Below, in pieces: positions 1 to 8,749 of a stretch of 54,103 nt of DNA (the stretch's first letter is position 1; every line of letters begins with the position of its first letter). The stretch comes from Cupriavidus gilardii J11 (GTDB lineage Bacteria; Pseudomonadota; Gammaproteobacteria; Burkholderiales; Burkholderiaceae). The DNA lies in assembly GCF_007829435.1 (NCBI RefSeq), contig NZ_VLJN01000065.1, forward strand, positions 96,190 through 150,292, written 5' to 3'. Under the pieces are notes generated by a model. It had not been told where the DNA came from. It ran no database searches and was given only the letters and a program-made list of their open reading frames with translations. The position numbers were made by a program, and so were the translations under genes.

Positions 1-773
1 CGCTGCCGCGTGCGCACGCCTTCGCCACCGCGCTCGACGCGATCGCGCTGGACGTGCACGCCGGTGAGATCGTCGGCATCGCTGGTGTGTCAGGCAACGG
101 CCAGCAGGAATTGCTGGCGGCGCTCTCCGGCGAGGACACGCGCGCGGCCGCCGATGCCGTCGCGATAGACGGCAAGCCCGTCGGCAAGCTGGATGCGCGC
201 GCACGACGGCGCGCCGGCCTTGCCTTCGTGCCGGAGGAACGGCTGGGCCGTGGCGCGGTGCCCGGCATGAGCCTGGCCGCCAATACGCTGCTGTCGCACC
301 AGGCCGCCCCTTTCGTGCGGCATGGCATGGTGTCGCCGCGCGCTGCAGCCGGGCTTGCCGCGGCCATCATCCAGCGCTTCCGCGTCAAGGCCAGCGGCCC
401 CGCGGCGCTTGCGCGCAGCCTGTCCGGCGGCAATCTGCAGAAGTTCATCGTCGGCCGCGAGATCGAAAGCGGTCCGGGCGTGCTGATCGTCGCGCAGCCC
501 ACCTGGGGCGTCGACGTGGGGGCGGCCGCGCAGATCCACAACGAATTGCTGGCGCTGAAGGCCACCGGCTGCGCGATCCTGGTGGTGTCCGAAGAGCTCG
601 ACGAGCTGTTCGCGATCTGCGACCGCCTGCACGTGATCGCCAAGGGCCGGCTGTCGCCGTCCATCCCGGTGGAAGCGGCCACGCGCGAGCAGATCGGCCT
701 GTGGATGAGCGGACTGTGGCAGGACGGCCCCGCCGCCGCGCCGGCCAGCGAGGAGGTGCCGGCTCATGGCTAA
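1..773 (+). CDS. BMP-type nucleoside ABC transporter, ATP-binding protein (C-terminal part)
   Basis: The gene enters from the left edge, in frame from base 3, so only about 256 C-terminal residues are visible. They form the second nucleotide-binding domain of a two-domain sugar/nucleoside-type ATPase. The degenerate Walker A reads GVSGNGQQ, the ABC signature LSGGNLQK lies near 420-443, and the Walker B region reads VLIVAQPTWGVD. AQPTWGVD is typical of ATPases paired with BMP-family receptors. The ATPase would power inner-membrane import of a nucleoside. The stop overlaps the next permease start by 8 bases, and two permeases and a receptor follow, so this is one operon. The substrate is inferred from the family. 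Confidence 0.93.
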   Translation, partial: LPRAHAFATALDAIALDVHAGEIVGIAGVSGNGQQELLAALSGEDTRAAADAVAIDGKPVGKLDARARRRAGLAFVPEERLGRGAVPGMSLAANTLLSHQAAPFVRHGMVSPRAAAGLAAAIIQRFRVKASGPAALARSLSGGNLQKFIVGREIESGPGVLIVAQPTWGVDVGAAAQIHNELLALKATGCAILVVSEELDELFAICDRLHVIAKGRLSPSIPVEAATREQIGLWMSGLWQDGPAAAPASEEVPAHG

Positions 774-1869
774 GCCCATCGCCCTCGCCTCGCCGCTGAT
801 GCTGGCGCCGCGCGGACTGCCGTCTCGCGCCATGGCTTGCACGTCGCCGCTGCTGGCGCTGGTCCTGACGCTGGCGTTCGGCGCGCTGCTGTTCCTGTGG
901 CTCGGCAAGGACCCGGTCGCGGGCCTGAAGGTATTCCTGATCGACCCCGTGCGCGACCAGCGCGCCATCGGCGAGGTCTTGCTCAAGACCGTGCCGCTGG
1001 TGCTGTGCGCGCTGGGTCTTTCCGTGTGCTATCGCGCCAATGTGTGGAACATCGGCGCCGAGGGACAGCTGATCGTCGGCGGTATCTGCGCCGCCGCCAC
1101 CGTGCTGGCCTTCGACGTGCCCGGACACGGCATGAACGGCACGGCCGTGCTGGTGCTCGCGTCGCTCGCCGGCATCGGCGGCGGCATGCTGTGGGCGGCC
1201 ATCACCGCGCTGCTGAAGGACCGTTTCAACGCGAACGAGATCCTGGTGTCGTTGATGCTGACGTATATCGCGCAGCAGCTGATCCTGTACGTCGTCAACG
1301 GGCCGCTGAAGGATCCGCAGGGCATGAACTTCCCGCAGTCCAAGGTCTTCTCGTCCGAGTTTCTGCTGCCCAACCTGCTGTCCGGCTCGCGGCTGCATGC
1401 CGGCTTTGCCGTCATGCTGGTGCTGGTCGCGCTGATGACGGTATTCGTGTTCCGCAGCTTCGCCGGCTACCGGCTGCAGGTGGGCGGCACCGCCCCGGCG
1501 GCGGCACGCTATGCGGGCTTCTCGGCGCGGGCGTCGCTGTGGAGCGCCCTGCTGATCTCCGGGGGCTTTGCCGGCCTTGCCGGCGCCTTCGAGGTGACCG
1601 GGCCGATCGGCCAACTGCTGCCGTCGATCTCCCCTGGCTACGGCTTCACGGCGATCATCGTCGCCTTCGTCGGCCGCCTGCATCCAGTGGGGGCGGTGTT
1701 CGGCGGCATCGTGATGTCGCTGTTCTATATCGGCGGCGAAATGGCGCAGTCGCGGCTGGGCTTGCCGTCCGCGATCGGCTGGGTGTTCCAGGGCATGCTG
1801 CTGTTCTTCCTGCTCGCCTGCGACACGCTGATCGACAACCGACTGCGCTGGCGCGCCCGCGCGGCCTGA
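766..1869 (+). CDS. BMP-type nucleoside ABC transporter permease 1 (YufP-like)
   Basis: This 367-residue polytopic inner-membrane protein has many hydrophobic segments, with the conserved permease stretch NVWNIGAEGQL at about residues 90-100, as in the BPD_transp_2 family. It would form half of the channel of the nucleoside importer encoded around it. A strong GAGGAGGTG ribosome site within the end of the ATPase gene precedes the ATG, and the 8-base overlap suggests translational coupling. The smaller, GAEGM-containing permease follows after 40 bases. Confidence 0.93.
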   Translation: MAKPIALASPLMLAPRGLPSRAMACTSPLLALVLTLAFGALLFLWLGKDPVAGLKVFLIDPVRDQRAIGEVLLKTVPLVLCALGLSVCYRANVWNIGAEGQLIVGGICAAATVLAFDVPGHGMNGTAVLVLASLAGIGGGMLWAAITALLKDRFNANEILVSLMLTYIAQQLILYVVNGPLKDPQGMNFPQSKVFSSEFLLPNLLSGSRLHAGFAVMLVLVALMTVFVFRSFAGYRLQVGGTAPAAARYAGFSARASLWSALLISGGFAGLAGAFEVTGPIGQLLPSISPGYGFTAIIVAFVGRLHPVGAVFGGIVMSLFYIGGEMAQSRLGLPSAIGWVFQGMLLFFLLACDTLIDNRLRWRARAA

Positions 1870-1909
1870 CGCGCGCCGCCAGACCCCGCAAATCACGAAG
1901 GAACCCCCG

Positions 1910-2830
1910 GTGGAACAATTCGCCCCCCTCCTCGCCTCCGCGATCAACGCCGGCACGCCGTTGCTGCTGGCGGCGCTCGGGCTGCTGATCAACGAGCGCG
2001 CCGGCGTGCTGAACCTCGGCGCCGAAGGCATGATGCTGGTGGCCGCCGTGTTCGGCTTCATGGTCGGCTACCAGACGCAGTCGCCACTGCTCGGCTTCGC
2101 CGCCGGCGCGCTGGCCGGCATGCTGATGGCAACGCTGTTCTCGTGGCTGGCGCTGGTGCTGGCCACCAACCAGGTGGCCACCGGCCTTGCGCTGTCGATC
2201 TTCGGCACCGGCCTTTCCGCATTCATCGGCCAGCGCTTCGTCGGCTATGCCATGCCGGCGCAGGCCAGCAAGGTCCCGGTGCTCGGCGACGTGCCGGTCG
2301 TCGGTCCCGCGCTGTTCCAGCATCACTGGATGGTGTACGCCAGCGTGCTGCTGTGCGCCGGCATCATGTGTTTCCTGTTCCGCACGCGCGCGGGACTGGT
2401 GCTGCGCGCGGTGGGCGAATCGCCGGAGTCCGCGCACGCGCTCGGCTATCCGGTGCGCTGGATCCGCTTTGGCGCGCTGCTGTTCGGCGGCGCTTGCTGC
2501 GGTCTCGCCGGCGCCTATCTGTCGCTGGTCTACACGCCGATGTGGGTCGAGAACCTGGTCTCGGGACGCGGCTGGATCGCGCTGGCGCTGACCACCTTCG
2601 CGACCTGGCGCCCCGGGCGCGTGCTGGTGGGCGCGTGGCTGTTCGGCGCCGTGACCATCCTGCAGTTCTATCTGCAGGGCATCGGCGTCTCGGTGCCGTC
2701 GCAGGTCCTGTCGATGCTGCCCTATGCCGCCACCATCGTGGTGCTGGCGCTGATCTCGCGCAATCCGGCGTGGATCCGGCTCAATATGCCGGCTTCGCTG
2801 GGGCGGCCGTTCAGGCCTGGGGTGGCTTGA
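1910..2830 (+). CDS. BMP-type nucleoside ABC transporter permease 2 (YufQ-like)
   Basis: This 306-residue polytopic membrane protein carries ERAGVLNLGAEGMM near residues 29-42, the hallmark of the second permease of BMP transporters. It pairs with the upstream permease to form the translocation channel. The start is GTG, with GAAGGA about 8 bases upstream. The receptor gene follows after a 110-base gap that holds a copy of the dispersed GGGAGAGGG palindrome, which is unusual inside an operon. Confidence 0.93.
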   Translation: MEQFAPLLASAINAGTPLLLAALGLLINERAGVLNLGAEGMMLVAAVFGFMVGYQTQSPLLGFAAGALAGMLMATLFSWLALVLATNQVATGLALSIFGTGLSAFIGQRFVGYAMPAQASKVPVLGDVPVVGPALFQHHWMVYASVLLCAGIMCFLFRTRAGLVLRAVGESPESAHALGYPVRWIRFGALLFGGACCGLAGAYLSLVYTPMWVENLVSGRGWIALALTTFATWRPGRVLVGAWLFGAVTILQFYLQGIGVSVPSQVLSMLPYAATIVVLALISRNPAWIRLNMPASLGRPFRPGVA

Positions 2831-2859
2831 TACGGGCTGCTCGCGTTTTTGCAACAACC

Positions 2860-2910
2860 GATACCCCCTCTCCCCCGGCCCCTCTCTCGCGAGCCGGGAG
2901 AGGGAAGCAC
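2860..2910. repeat. Dispersed CTCTCCCGC/GCGGGAGAG repeat, solo copy 1
   Basis: A degenerate palindrome of CCCTCTCCCCCGGCCCCTC followed by GAGCCGGGAGAGGG. It lies between the second permease and the receptor gene of the BMP transporter operon. It is the same family as the copies near 4.1, 9.4, 16.6, 22.2, 33.0, 49.1 and 53.0 kb. In RNA it would fold as a hairpin between two co-transcribed genes. Confidence 0.75.
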
Positions 2911-2940
2911 TAGATACTCAACACCTACAAGGAGAAATCA

Positions 2941-4083
2941 ATGATCATCACGCGCAGGCAAACCCTGGCGGCACTGGCCGCCACGACGCTGCTGGCCCTC
3001 GCCGGCTGCGGCAAGAAGGAAGGCGAGCAACCGGCGGCGGGCACCGCCCCGGCCACGCCGGCCGCCGAGCAGAAGGCCGAGCCGCTCAAGGTCGCCTTCG
3101 TCTACATCGGACCGGTGGGCGATGCCGGGTGGACCTTCGCGCATGACCGCGGCCGCAAGGCGGTCGAGGAACAGTTCGGCGACAAGGTCAAGACCACCTA
3201 TGTCGAGAACGTGCCCGAGTCGGCCGCGGACGCCGAGCGCGTGTTCCGCGACCTGGCCAGCCAGGGCAACAAGCTCATCTTCGGCACCACCTTCGGCTAC
3301 ATGGAATCGATGCTGAAGGTCGCCAAGGAATTCCCCGACGTCAAGTTCGAGCACGCCACCGGCTTCAAGACCGCCGACAACATGGCGCAATACGACGTGC
3401 GCACCTATGAGGGCGCCTATCTGGCGGGCGTGGTGGCCGGCAAGATGAGCAAGTCCGGCAAGATGGGCGTGGTCGCGTCGGTGCCCATTCCAGAAGTGAT
3501 CCGCAATATCGACTCGTTCGCGCTGGGCGCGCGCAGCGTCAATCCGAACGCCACGGTCAAGGTCGTGTGGGTCAACAAGTGGTTCGATCCGGGCAAGGAA
3601 CGCGAGGCCGCGACCACGCTGATCGGCCAGGGCGTCGACATGCTGATGCAGAACACCGACTCCGCCGCCGTGGTCCAGACCGCGCAAGAGAAGGGCGTGC
3701 ATGCGTTCGGCTGGGACAGCGACATGAGCAAGTTCGGTGAAAAGGCCCACCTCGCCGCCTCGGTCATTTCGTGGGGCGTGTACTACACCAAGGTCGTGGA
3801 CGACGTGCTCAACAACCAGTGGCGCAACGGCACCACGTGGTGGGGCCTGAAGGAGAACATGATCGACCTGAAGAGCTTCAATGGCGACGTGCCGGAGGAC
3901 GTCAAGGCACTGGTGGCGGAACGCCGCAAGGGCATCATCGACGGCTCGGCGCCGATCTGGAAGGGCCCGATCAAGGACAACACCGGCAAGGTCCAGATCC
4001 CTGACGGCCAGGTGGCCGACGATGCCTTCCTGCACAACGTGAAGTTCTACGTCGAAGGCGTGGAAGGCAAGATCCCCGGATGA
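2941..4083 (+). CDS. BMP family nucleoside-binding lipoprotein (ABC receptor)
   Basis: A 380-residue periplasmic receptor anchored as a lipoprotein. The signal peptide has an RR-containing n-region, a hydrophobic core and the lipobox LAGC with Cys23, followed by a Pro/Ala/Glu linker. The mature part starts KVAFVYIGPVGDAGW, the typical opening of PnrA/Med-like (BMP) nucleoside receptors. AAGGAG sits 6 bases before the ATG. It completes the ATPase-permease-permease-receptor operon. The exact ligand (purine nucleoside is usual for the family) cannot be read from sequence. Confidence 0.93.
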   Translation: MIITRRQTLAALAATTLLALAGCGKKEGEQPAAGTAPATPAAEQKAEPLKVAFVYIGPVGDAGWTFAHDRGRKAVEEQFGDKVKTTYVENVPESAADAERVFRDLASQGNKLIFGTTFGYMESMLKVAKEFPDVKFEHATGFKTADNMAQYDVRTYEGAYLAGVVAGKMSKSGKMGVVASVPIPEVIRNIDSFALGARSVNPNATVKVVWVNKWFDPGKEREAATTLIGQGVDMLMQNTDSAAVVQTAQEKGVHAFGWDSDMSKFGEKAHLAASVISWGVYYTKVVDDVLNNQWRNGTTWWGLKENMIDLKSFNGDVPEDVKALVAERRKGIIDGSAPIWKGPIKDNTGKVQIPDGQVADDAFLHNVKFYVEGVEGKIPG

Positions 4084-4086
4084 TTC

Positions 4087-4150
4087 CCATTCCCTCTCCC
4101 GCCACGCGGGAGAAGGGAATCCGCAATCTCCCCTCTCCCGCCGGCGGGCA
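4087..4150. repeat. Dispersed CTCTCCCGC/GCGGGAGAG repeat, copy 2
   Basis: TCCCTCTCCCGCCACGCGGG followed by AGAAGGGAA, then a second half-palindrome CCCTCTCCCGCCGGCGGG. It lies just after the stop of the BMP receptor gene, where a transcript-end hairpin would be expected. No T-run follows, so it is called a repeat and not a terminator. Confidence 0.75.
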
Positions 4151-4287
4151 GTCCCGCCTCGGCACAACACCCCCTCAAAAATCACCCCCGGGAACTTGAT
4201 TCCACCCCCACCAGCCCAACCTCTCCCATGAAAGCCGCGGCACTGCCAATAAATGTCGCCGGCTTCGCACGACGGAGGAGGTGAACG

Positions 4288-4581
4288 ATGTTGAAACGGT
4301 TTTCGGCGCTGTGGGCCCTGATGCGCCGCGATGGGCGCCTGCTGTGGCACGCGCTGCGCCATCCCGACGCGCCACGCTGGCTCAAGCCGGCGGTGGCCGG
4401 CGTACTGCTCTATGCGATCTCGCCGATCGACCTGATCCCCGACGTGGTCGTGGGTCTGGGCATCGTCGACGATCTGGTACTGATACCCCTGGCAGTCAGC
4501 CTCATCCTGAAGCGCTTGCCGCCTCACATTCTTCGCCAGGCCGAAGCACGCGCCCGCGCCACCACGGTACGTCCGCACTGA
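4288..4581 (+). CDS. YkvA family (DUF1232) small membrane protein
   Basis: A 97-residue protein with the DUF1232 core YAISPIDLIPD at about residues 47-57, followed by a second hydrophobic stretch. The family is found as small membrane proteins of unsettled function. A strong GGAGGTG ribosome site precedes the ATG. It lies alone after the BMP operon and converges with the next minus-strand gene. The start is well supported; the cellular role is unknown. Confidence 0.88.
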   Translation: MLKRFSALWALMRRDGRLLWHALRHPDAPRWLKPAVAGVLLYAISPIDLIPDVVVGLGIVDDLVLIPLAVSLILKRLPPHILRQAEARARATTVRPH

Positions 4582-4640
4582 TCCCGCAGCATGGCCGGCC
4601 CGCGGCGCCGGCCGCTCCAACGGGAGCCACCACGCAGCCA

Positions 4641-5027
4641 CTACACGCCCGCCGCCGCCGCGCCACCGTAATTGTCACGCGCGGCCCTGGCCTGCTGCCA
4701 CGAGGAAAACCGCGGCCGGTAACAGGCGAAAGCCGGGATGGCCACCATGGCGATCGCTCCCATTCCGGTCAGCACCATGCCTGCAAGTTCGGTCGCCGGG
4801 CCGCTGAGGGCCAGCGCAACGCCGGTTGCGTGAACCACCGCACCGGGCAGCACGCCCGCAGCGATGGCAAGACGGCGTCGCCACGGACCGGACCCGCCAT
4901 CGTCCTCGCCATGCTCCAGATCGAGTTCGATCCGGTGACGGGACAACAGCCCCGACGCCGGGTCGATGGCGGCGCAACGCGCGCAGGGCACGGCCGGAAT
5001 GTGGTTCAGGGGATGGGTGCTTTCCAT
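4641..5027 (-). CDS. Hypothetical small membrane protein with N-terminal CxxC
   Basis: A 128-residue protein that I do not recognise. The start is fixed by AAGGAGG lying 6 bases upstream of the ATG at 5027; the same frame stays open further upstream but without a start signal. It has a CARC motif at residues 15-18, an acidic stretch, then two hydrophobic segments (about residues 53-75 and 79-102) and a basic, Gly/Ala-rich tail. Two transmembrane segments are likely. The CARC pair could bind a metal, which is inference. Confidence 0.72.
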   Translation of the reverse strand: MESTHPLNHIPAVPCARCAAIDPASGLLSRHRIELDLEHGEDDGGSGPWRRRLAIAAGVLPGAVVHATGVALALSGPATELAGMVLTGMGAIAMVAIPAFACYRPRFSSWQQARAARDNYGGAAAAGV

Positions 5028-5139
5028 GATGGACCTCCTTCGCAAGGGGGACAACGAAGCGATGGCGGTCATGCTAGCGCTGTGCCGCCTTCCGCCGCCC
5101 CACATCAGGCCGGAACCGATAGCGATAGTCCGAAAGCAC

Positions 5140-5163
5140 AATGCGGCCCGGGCGGGCCGCATT
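5140..5163 (-). terminator. Perfect 10-bp hairpin downstream of qorA
   Basis: AATGCGGCCC and GGGCCGCATT form a perfect 10-bp stem around a 4-base loop, 38 bases beyond the qorA stop. On the minus strand it is followed by TGTGCTTTC, so the T-run is weak. It probably ends the qorA transcript. Confidence 0.55.
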
Positions 5164-5200
5164 GCGTGAGTCTGCCGGCATGCGGATGGCCGGCAGTGGA

Positions 5201-6175
5201 TCAGGGCAGAAGAATCGTCGATCCCGTGGTCTTGCGGGCTTCCAGATCGCGATGCGCCTGCGCGACCTCGGCCAGCGGATAGCGCTGCCGCACTTCGATC
5301 TTCACCTTGCCGCTGCCCACCACGTCGAACAGCTCGGCGGCCATCGGCTCCAGCAGTTCGCGGCGAACCACGTAGGTCATCAATGTGGGCCGCGTCAGCT
5401 TCAGCGAGCCCTTGCTCGCCAGCAGCGACAGGTCGACTGGCGGCACCGCACCCGACGCGTTGCCGAAGCTGACCATGGTGCCGCGCGGCGCCAGGCAATC
5501 GAGCGAATCGTTGAAGGTGTCCTTGCCGATCGAGTCGTACACGACCGGCACGCCCTTGCCACCCGTGATCTCCTTGACGCGATCGACGAACGACTCACGC
5601 GTATAGACGATGGTGTGATCGCAGCCGTGCGCGCGCGCCAGCGCGGCCTTGTCGTCGCTGCCGACGGTGCCGATCACGGTGGCGCCCAGCACCTTCAGCC
5701 ACTGGCACGCGATCAGGCCCACGCCGCCGGCCGCCGCATGGAACAGCACGGTGTCGCCCGCCTGCACGCGGTAGCTGTCGCGCAACAGATATTGCACGGT
5801 CAGGCCCTGCAGCATCATCGCGGCGCCCTGCTCGAACGAGATCGCCTCGGGCAGCCTGACCACGATATCGGCCGGCATCACGCGCACCTGCGCGTAGGCG
5901 CCGGTGGGACGGCCGGCATACGCGACGCGATCGCCGGCCTTCAGATGCGTCACGCCCTCGCCCACGGCTTCGACCACGCCGGCTCCTTCCATGCCGATGC
6001 CGGCCGGCAGCGGCTGCTTGTACAGGCCGGTGCGGAAATAGACATCGATGTAGTTGAGCCCGACCGCCTCGTGGCGCACGCGGACTTCACCCGGGCCCGG
6101 CTCGCCGACATCGACGTCGACCCACTGCATCACTTCGGGACCGCCGTTCTCAAAGATACGGATCGCTTTGCTCAT
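5201..6175 (-). CDS. qorA: NADPH:quinone oxidoreductase (zeta-crystallin type)
   Basis: A 324-residue zinc-free MDR-superfamily enzyme expected to reduce quinones with NADPH in the cytoplasm. The N-terminus (IRIFENGGPEVMQW) and the segment VGLNYIDVYFRTGLY match QOR, and the nucleotide-binding motif AAAGGVGL lies near residues 148-155. Length is typical for the family. GAGGAGA precedes the ATG. It is last in a minus-strand run with mgsA and an SDR gene, separated from mgsA by 111 bases that contain short tandem repeats. Confidence 0.9.
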   Translation of the reverse strand: MSKAIRIFENGGPEVMQWVDVDVGEPGPGEVRVRHEAVGLNYIDVYFRTGLYKQPLPAGIGMEGAGVVEAVGEGVTHLKAGDRVAYAGRPTGAYAQVRVMPADIVVRLPEAISFEQGAAMMLQGLTVQYLLRDSYRVQAGDTVLFHAAAGGVGLIACQWLKVLGATVIGTVGSDDKAALARAHGCDHTIVYTRESFVDRVKEITGGKGVPVVYDSIGKDTFNDSLDCLAPRGTMVSFGNASGAVPPVDLSLLASKGSLKLTRPTLMTYVVRRELLEPMAAELFDVVGSGKVKIEVRQRYPLAEVAQAHRDLEARKTTGSTILLP

Positions 6176-6200
6176 CGTCTCGGTTCTCCTCTTTTGTCTT

Positions 6201-6235
6201 CCATGGTGCCCATGGCGCCCATGGTGCCATGGTGC
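6201..6235. repeat. Short tandem repeat of CCATGGTGC
   Basis: Four consecutive 8-9 base units, CCATGGTGC, CCATGGCGC, CCATGGTG and CCATGGTGC. Each contains the palindrome CCATGG. They occupy the gap between mgsA and qorA, about 26 bases upstream of the qorA start. Confidence 0.8.
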
Positions 6236-6286
6236 TCATCGTGGCGCCGGACACCCGCGGCTTGCATCGTCCGGCCCGCGCCGGCT

Positions 6287-6685
6287 TCAGGCCCCTTCGG
6301 TACGGCGGCGCAGCTCGGCCACCAGCATCTCGGCCGTGGCGACGTTGGTGGCGCACGGCACATCGTGCACGTCGCAGGCCCGCACCAGCGCGTTGATATC
6401 GGGCTCGTGCGGCTGCGGCGTCATCGGATCGCGCAGGAAGATCACCGCGCCGACCCGCCCCTCGGCAAGCTGCGCGCCGATCTGCAGATCGCCTCCCCAC
6501 GGACCGGACAGCATCCGCGTCACCGTCAGGCCCAGCTCGTCGACCAGCCTTCCACCGGTGGTGCCCGTGGCCAGCAGCTCGCAGCGCGCCAGGAAATCGC
6601 GGTGGCGCCGCGCGAACGCGACGATGTCGTCCTTCTTGCGATCGTGGGCGATCAGCGCGATGCGTGGCGGCGTCGGCGCGGTCAT
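6287..6685 (-). CDS. mgsA: Methylglyoxal synthase
   Basis: A 132-residue enzyme converting dihydroxyacetone phosphate to methylglyoxal and phosphate. The N-terminus [12 protein letters not shown], the phosphate-binding TGTTG (about residues 41-45), [12 protein letters not shown] and [14 protein letters not shown] match the family, including the catalytic Asp region. The start at 6685 is 2 bases after the stop of the preceding SDR gene, so the two are co-transcribed. Length is slightly below the E. coli enzyme, as is common. Confidence 0.93.
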   Translation of the reverse strand: MTAPTPPRIALIAHDRKKDDIVAFARRHRDFLARCELLATGTTGGRLVDELGLTVTRMLSGPWGGDLQIGAQLAEGRVGAVIFLRDPMTPQPHEPDINALVRACDVHDVPCATNVATAEMLVAELRRRTEGA

Positions 6686-6687
6686 GG

Positions 6688-7476
6688 TCAGAACGTGCCC
6701 GGGTAGGCGCCGCCGTCCAGCAGGATGTTTTGGCCGGTCATGTAGGCGGCCTGCCGGCTGCACAGGAACGCGCAGGTGGCGCCGAACTCGGCGGGATCGC
6801 CGAAGCGGCGGCTCGGGTTGGCGGCGGCGCGGCGCTGCTTGATCTCTTCCACGGACACATTGGCCTTCTTCGCCGCGCCCTCCATGGTCTTGGACAGGCG
6901 ATCGGTGTTGAACGGGCCGGGCAGCAGGTTGTTGATGGTCACGCCATGCTGCGCCACCTCGCGCGCCACGCCGGCGACGAAGCCCGTCAGCCCGGAGCGC
7001 GCGCCGTTGGACAGCCCCAGCACGTCGATCGGCGCCTTCACCGCGCCGCTGGTGATATTGATGATGCGGCCCCACTTGCGCGCGATCATGCCATCGACGG
7101 TCGCCTTGATCAGTTCGATCGGCGTCAGCATGTTGGCGTCGAGCGCCGCGATCCAGTCGTCGCGGTTCCAGTCGCGGAAGTTGCCCGGCGGCGGGCCGCC
7201 CGCGTTATTGACCAGGATGTCGAGATCGCCCAGCTGCGCGGCGGCGTCCAGCGCCTGCTGGCGGCCGGCCGGCGTGGTGATGTCGGTGGCCACCGCGATC
7301 ACGCGCACGCCATGCCGGTCGCGCAGGTCGGCCGCCGCCTTCTCCAGCGCCTCGGCGCCGCGCGCGACGATCACCACATCGACGCCCTCGGCGGCGAGCG
7401 CGTCCGCGCACGCGAAACCGAGGCCCTTGCTGGCGCCGCACACCAGTGCATGCTTGCCGCGCAATCCGAAATCCAT
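6688..7476 (-). CDS. SDR family NAD(P)-dependent oxidoreductase
   Basis: A 262-residue short-chain dehydrogenase. The cofactor motif is CGASKGLG near residues 13-20, followed by NNAGG near 87-91. In the catalytic region [12 protein letters not shown] takes the place of the usual Ser-containing strand. I chose the ATG at 7476 because AGGAGA lies 8 bases upstream; an upstream in-frame ATG at 7509 lacks a ribosome site. It overlaps nothing and is followed by mgsA after 2 bases. The substrate is unknown. Confidence 0.9.
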   Translation of the reverse strand: MDFGLRGKHALVCGASKGLGFACADALAAEGVDVVIVARGAEALEKAAADLRDRHGVRVIAVATDITTPAGRQQALDAAAQLGDLDILVNNAGGPPPGNFRDWNRDDWIAALDANMLTPIELIKATVDGMIARKWGRIINITSGAVKAPIDVLGLSNGARSGLTGFVAGVAREVAQHGVTINNLLPGPFNTDRLSKTMEGAAKKANVSVEEIKQRRAAANPSRRFGDPAEFGATCAFLCSRQAAYMTGQNILLDGGAYPGTF

Positions 7477-7527
7477 TGCCGTTTCTCCTGGTTCGAGGCG
7501 CGGCATCATCGGCCCGCGCCCATGTTG

Positions 7528-8502
7528 TCAAAGCTTGGTACTGCCCTGCGCGGCGGGATCGCGCCTGGTACGTGGCGACAGCAGGTAGATGCCCCCCATC
7601 ACCAGCGCGCTGCCCAAAAGCTGCACCGCCGTGATCGGCTCGCCGAGCAGCCAGAACCCGAGAAACACCGTCGACACGGGGCCCAGCATGCCGGCCTGCG
7701 AGGCCATGGGGGCACCGATGCGCGCCACGGCCATCATTGTCAGAGACACCGGCAGCACGGTGCAGAAGACCGCGTTGATCACCGACAGCCACATCACCGG
7801 AGCGGGCTGCTGCACCACCTCCGCCAGCGGCCTGCCGAGCAGCACGTATTGCGCCACGCTGCACACCGTGGACACGCACATCGCATATGACACAAGCCGT
7901 AGCGAGCCGATGCGCGACACCAGCTCCCCACTGGCGATCAGGTAGATCGCATAGGACAGCGCGCTGCCCAGCACCAGCAGCGCGCCCAGCCACACCCGGT
8001 TACCGCCGACATCCAGATCGTGCGCCAGCACCAGTACGATGCCGGCATAGGCCAGCGCAAGCGAGATCCATTGCCGCTTGCTGATGGCGCGCTTGAAACC
8101 GAGCGCGGTGGCAAGCAGCACGAACGACGGCGTCAAGAACAGGATCAGACGCTCGAGGCCGGCGGTGATGTATTGCAGCCCGAGGAAATCGAGGAAGCTC
8201 GACAGGTAGTAGCCGATGAAGCCCAGCATCAGGATGCGGCCGCGATCGGCCCACGACAGCGCCGGCAACTGCCGCGATTGCCACCAGCCGATCGCCATGA
8301 ACAGCGGCACCGCCAGGATCATGCGCAGCGTCAGCACCATCACGGCGTCGACCTGGTAGCGATACATCAGCTTGGCGACGATGGCCTTGCCGGAGAACAG
8401 GACGGCCCCGATCGCGGCGGCGGCAAGACCGGCACGGATACTGGCGGAATGCGCGGCGCTGGCGCCGGCCGGCAGGGCCAGGGATTTCTGGGAAGCGGAC
8501 AC
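7528..8502 (-). CDS. DMT superfamily (EamA) transporter
   Basis: A 324-residue inner-membrane protein with about ten hydrophobic segments arranged as two EamA halves (roughly residues 27-160 and 170-305). The drug/metabolite transporter family exports small metabolites or amino acids; the substrate cannot be inferred here. The start is GTG at 8502. It ends 52 bases before the SDR gene start and probably belongs to the same minus-strand unit. Its promoter region is shared divergently with upp. Confidence 0.87.
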   Translation of the reverse strand: MSASQKSLALPAGASAAHSASIRAGLAAAAIGAVLFSGKAIVAKLMYRYQVDAVMVLTLRMILAVPLFMAIGWWQSRQLPALSWADRGRILMLGFIGYYLSSFLDFLGLQYITAGLERLILFLTPSFVLLATALGFKRAISKRQWISLALAYAGIVLVLAHDLDVGGNRVWLGALLVLGSALSYAIYLIASGELVSRIGSLRLVSYAMCVSTVCSVAQYVLLGRPLAEVVQQPAPVMWLSVINAVFCTVLPVSLTMMAVARIGAPMASQAGMLGPVSTVFLGFWLLGEPITAVQLLGSALVMGGIYLLSPRTRRDPAAQGSTKL

Positions 8503-8504
8503 GG

Positions 8505-8540
8505 ATCAGACGCAGTGGGGTCCGCGCCGCGCCGTCTGAT
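8505..8540. repeat. Inverted repeat ATCAGACG...CGTCTGAT
   Basis: Perfect 8-base arms (8505-8512 and 8533-8540) separated by 20 bases, directly upstream of the EamA transporter start in the divergent DMT/upp promoter region. It may be an operator. No regulator is encoded nearby. Confidence 0.5.
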
Positions 8541-8647
8541 GGCGGTCGCGCGCGGACAGGGTCGGGAGCGGATCGCGACGATTGTATGCCAAAAGGCGCA
8601 AAGGCATCGAACGCCGCCGAGGTCGAGGATCGTGCGCCAGCTTCATT

Positions 8648-8681
8648 TACAATCCGGCATCGAAGGGGCCTGCCAGGCCCC
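8648..8681 (+). promoter_or_regulatory. upp promoter -10 and leader hairpin
   Basis: A TACAAT hexamer at 8648-8653 resembles a sigma-70 -10 box, but I see no good -35. It is followed by a perfect 7-bp hairpin GGGGCCT-GCC-AGGCCCC at 8665-8681, within the likely upp leader. The hairpin could affect transcription or translation of upp. Confidence 0.4.
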
Positions 8682-8701
8682 GGCCGGTCCAGTGCCCGCC
8701 C

Positions 8702-8748
8702 ACATCACGCAGTCCCATCACGCAGCCCCATCGCCCAGCCCCACCCGC
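8702..8748 (+). repeat. 13-bp tandem repeats abutting the upp start
   Basis: Imperfect units close to CCATCACGCAGCC occur three times, then a shorter CCACCCGCC, running up to the upp ATG. They occupy the place where a Shine-Dalgarno sequence would normally lie. Confidence 0.7.
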
Positions 8749-8749
8749 C

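Noticed and set aside
4281-5282. A 333-residue plus-strand frame across the DUF1232 gene and the convergent small membrane gene
   Set aside because: Both real genes have strong ribosome sites and protein-like composition; this frame does not.
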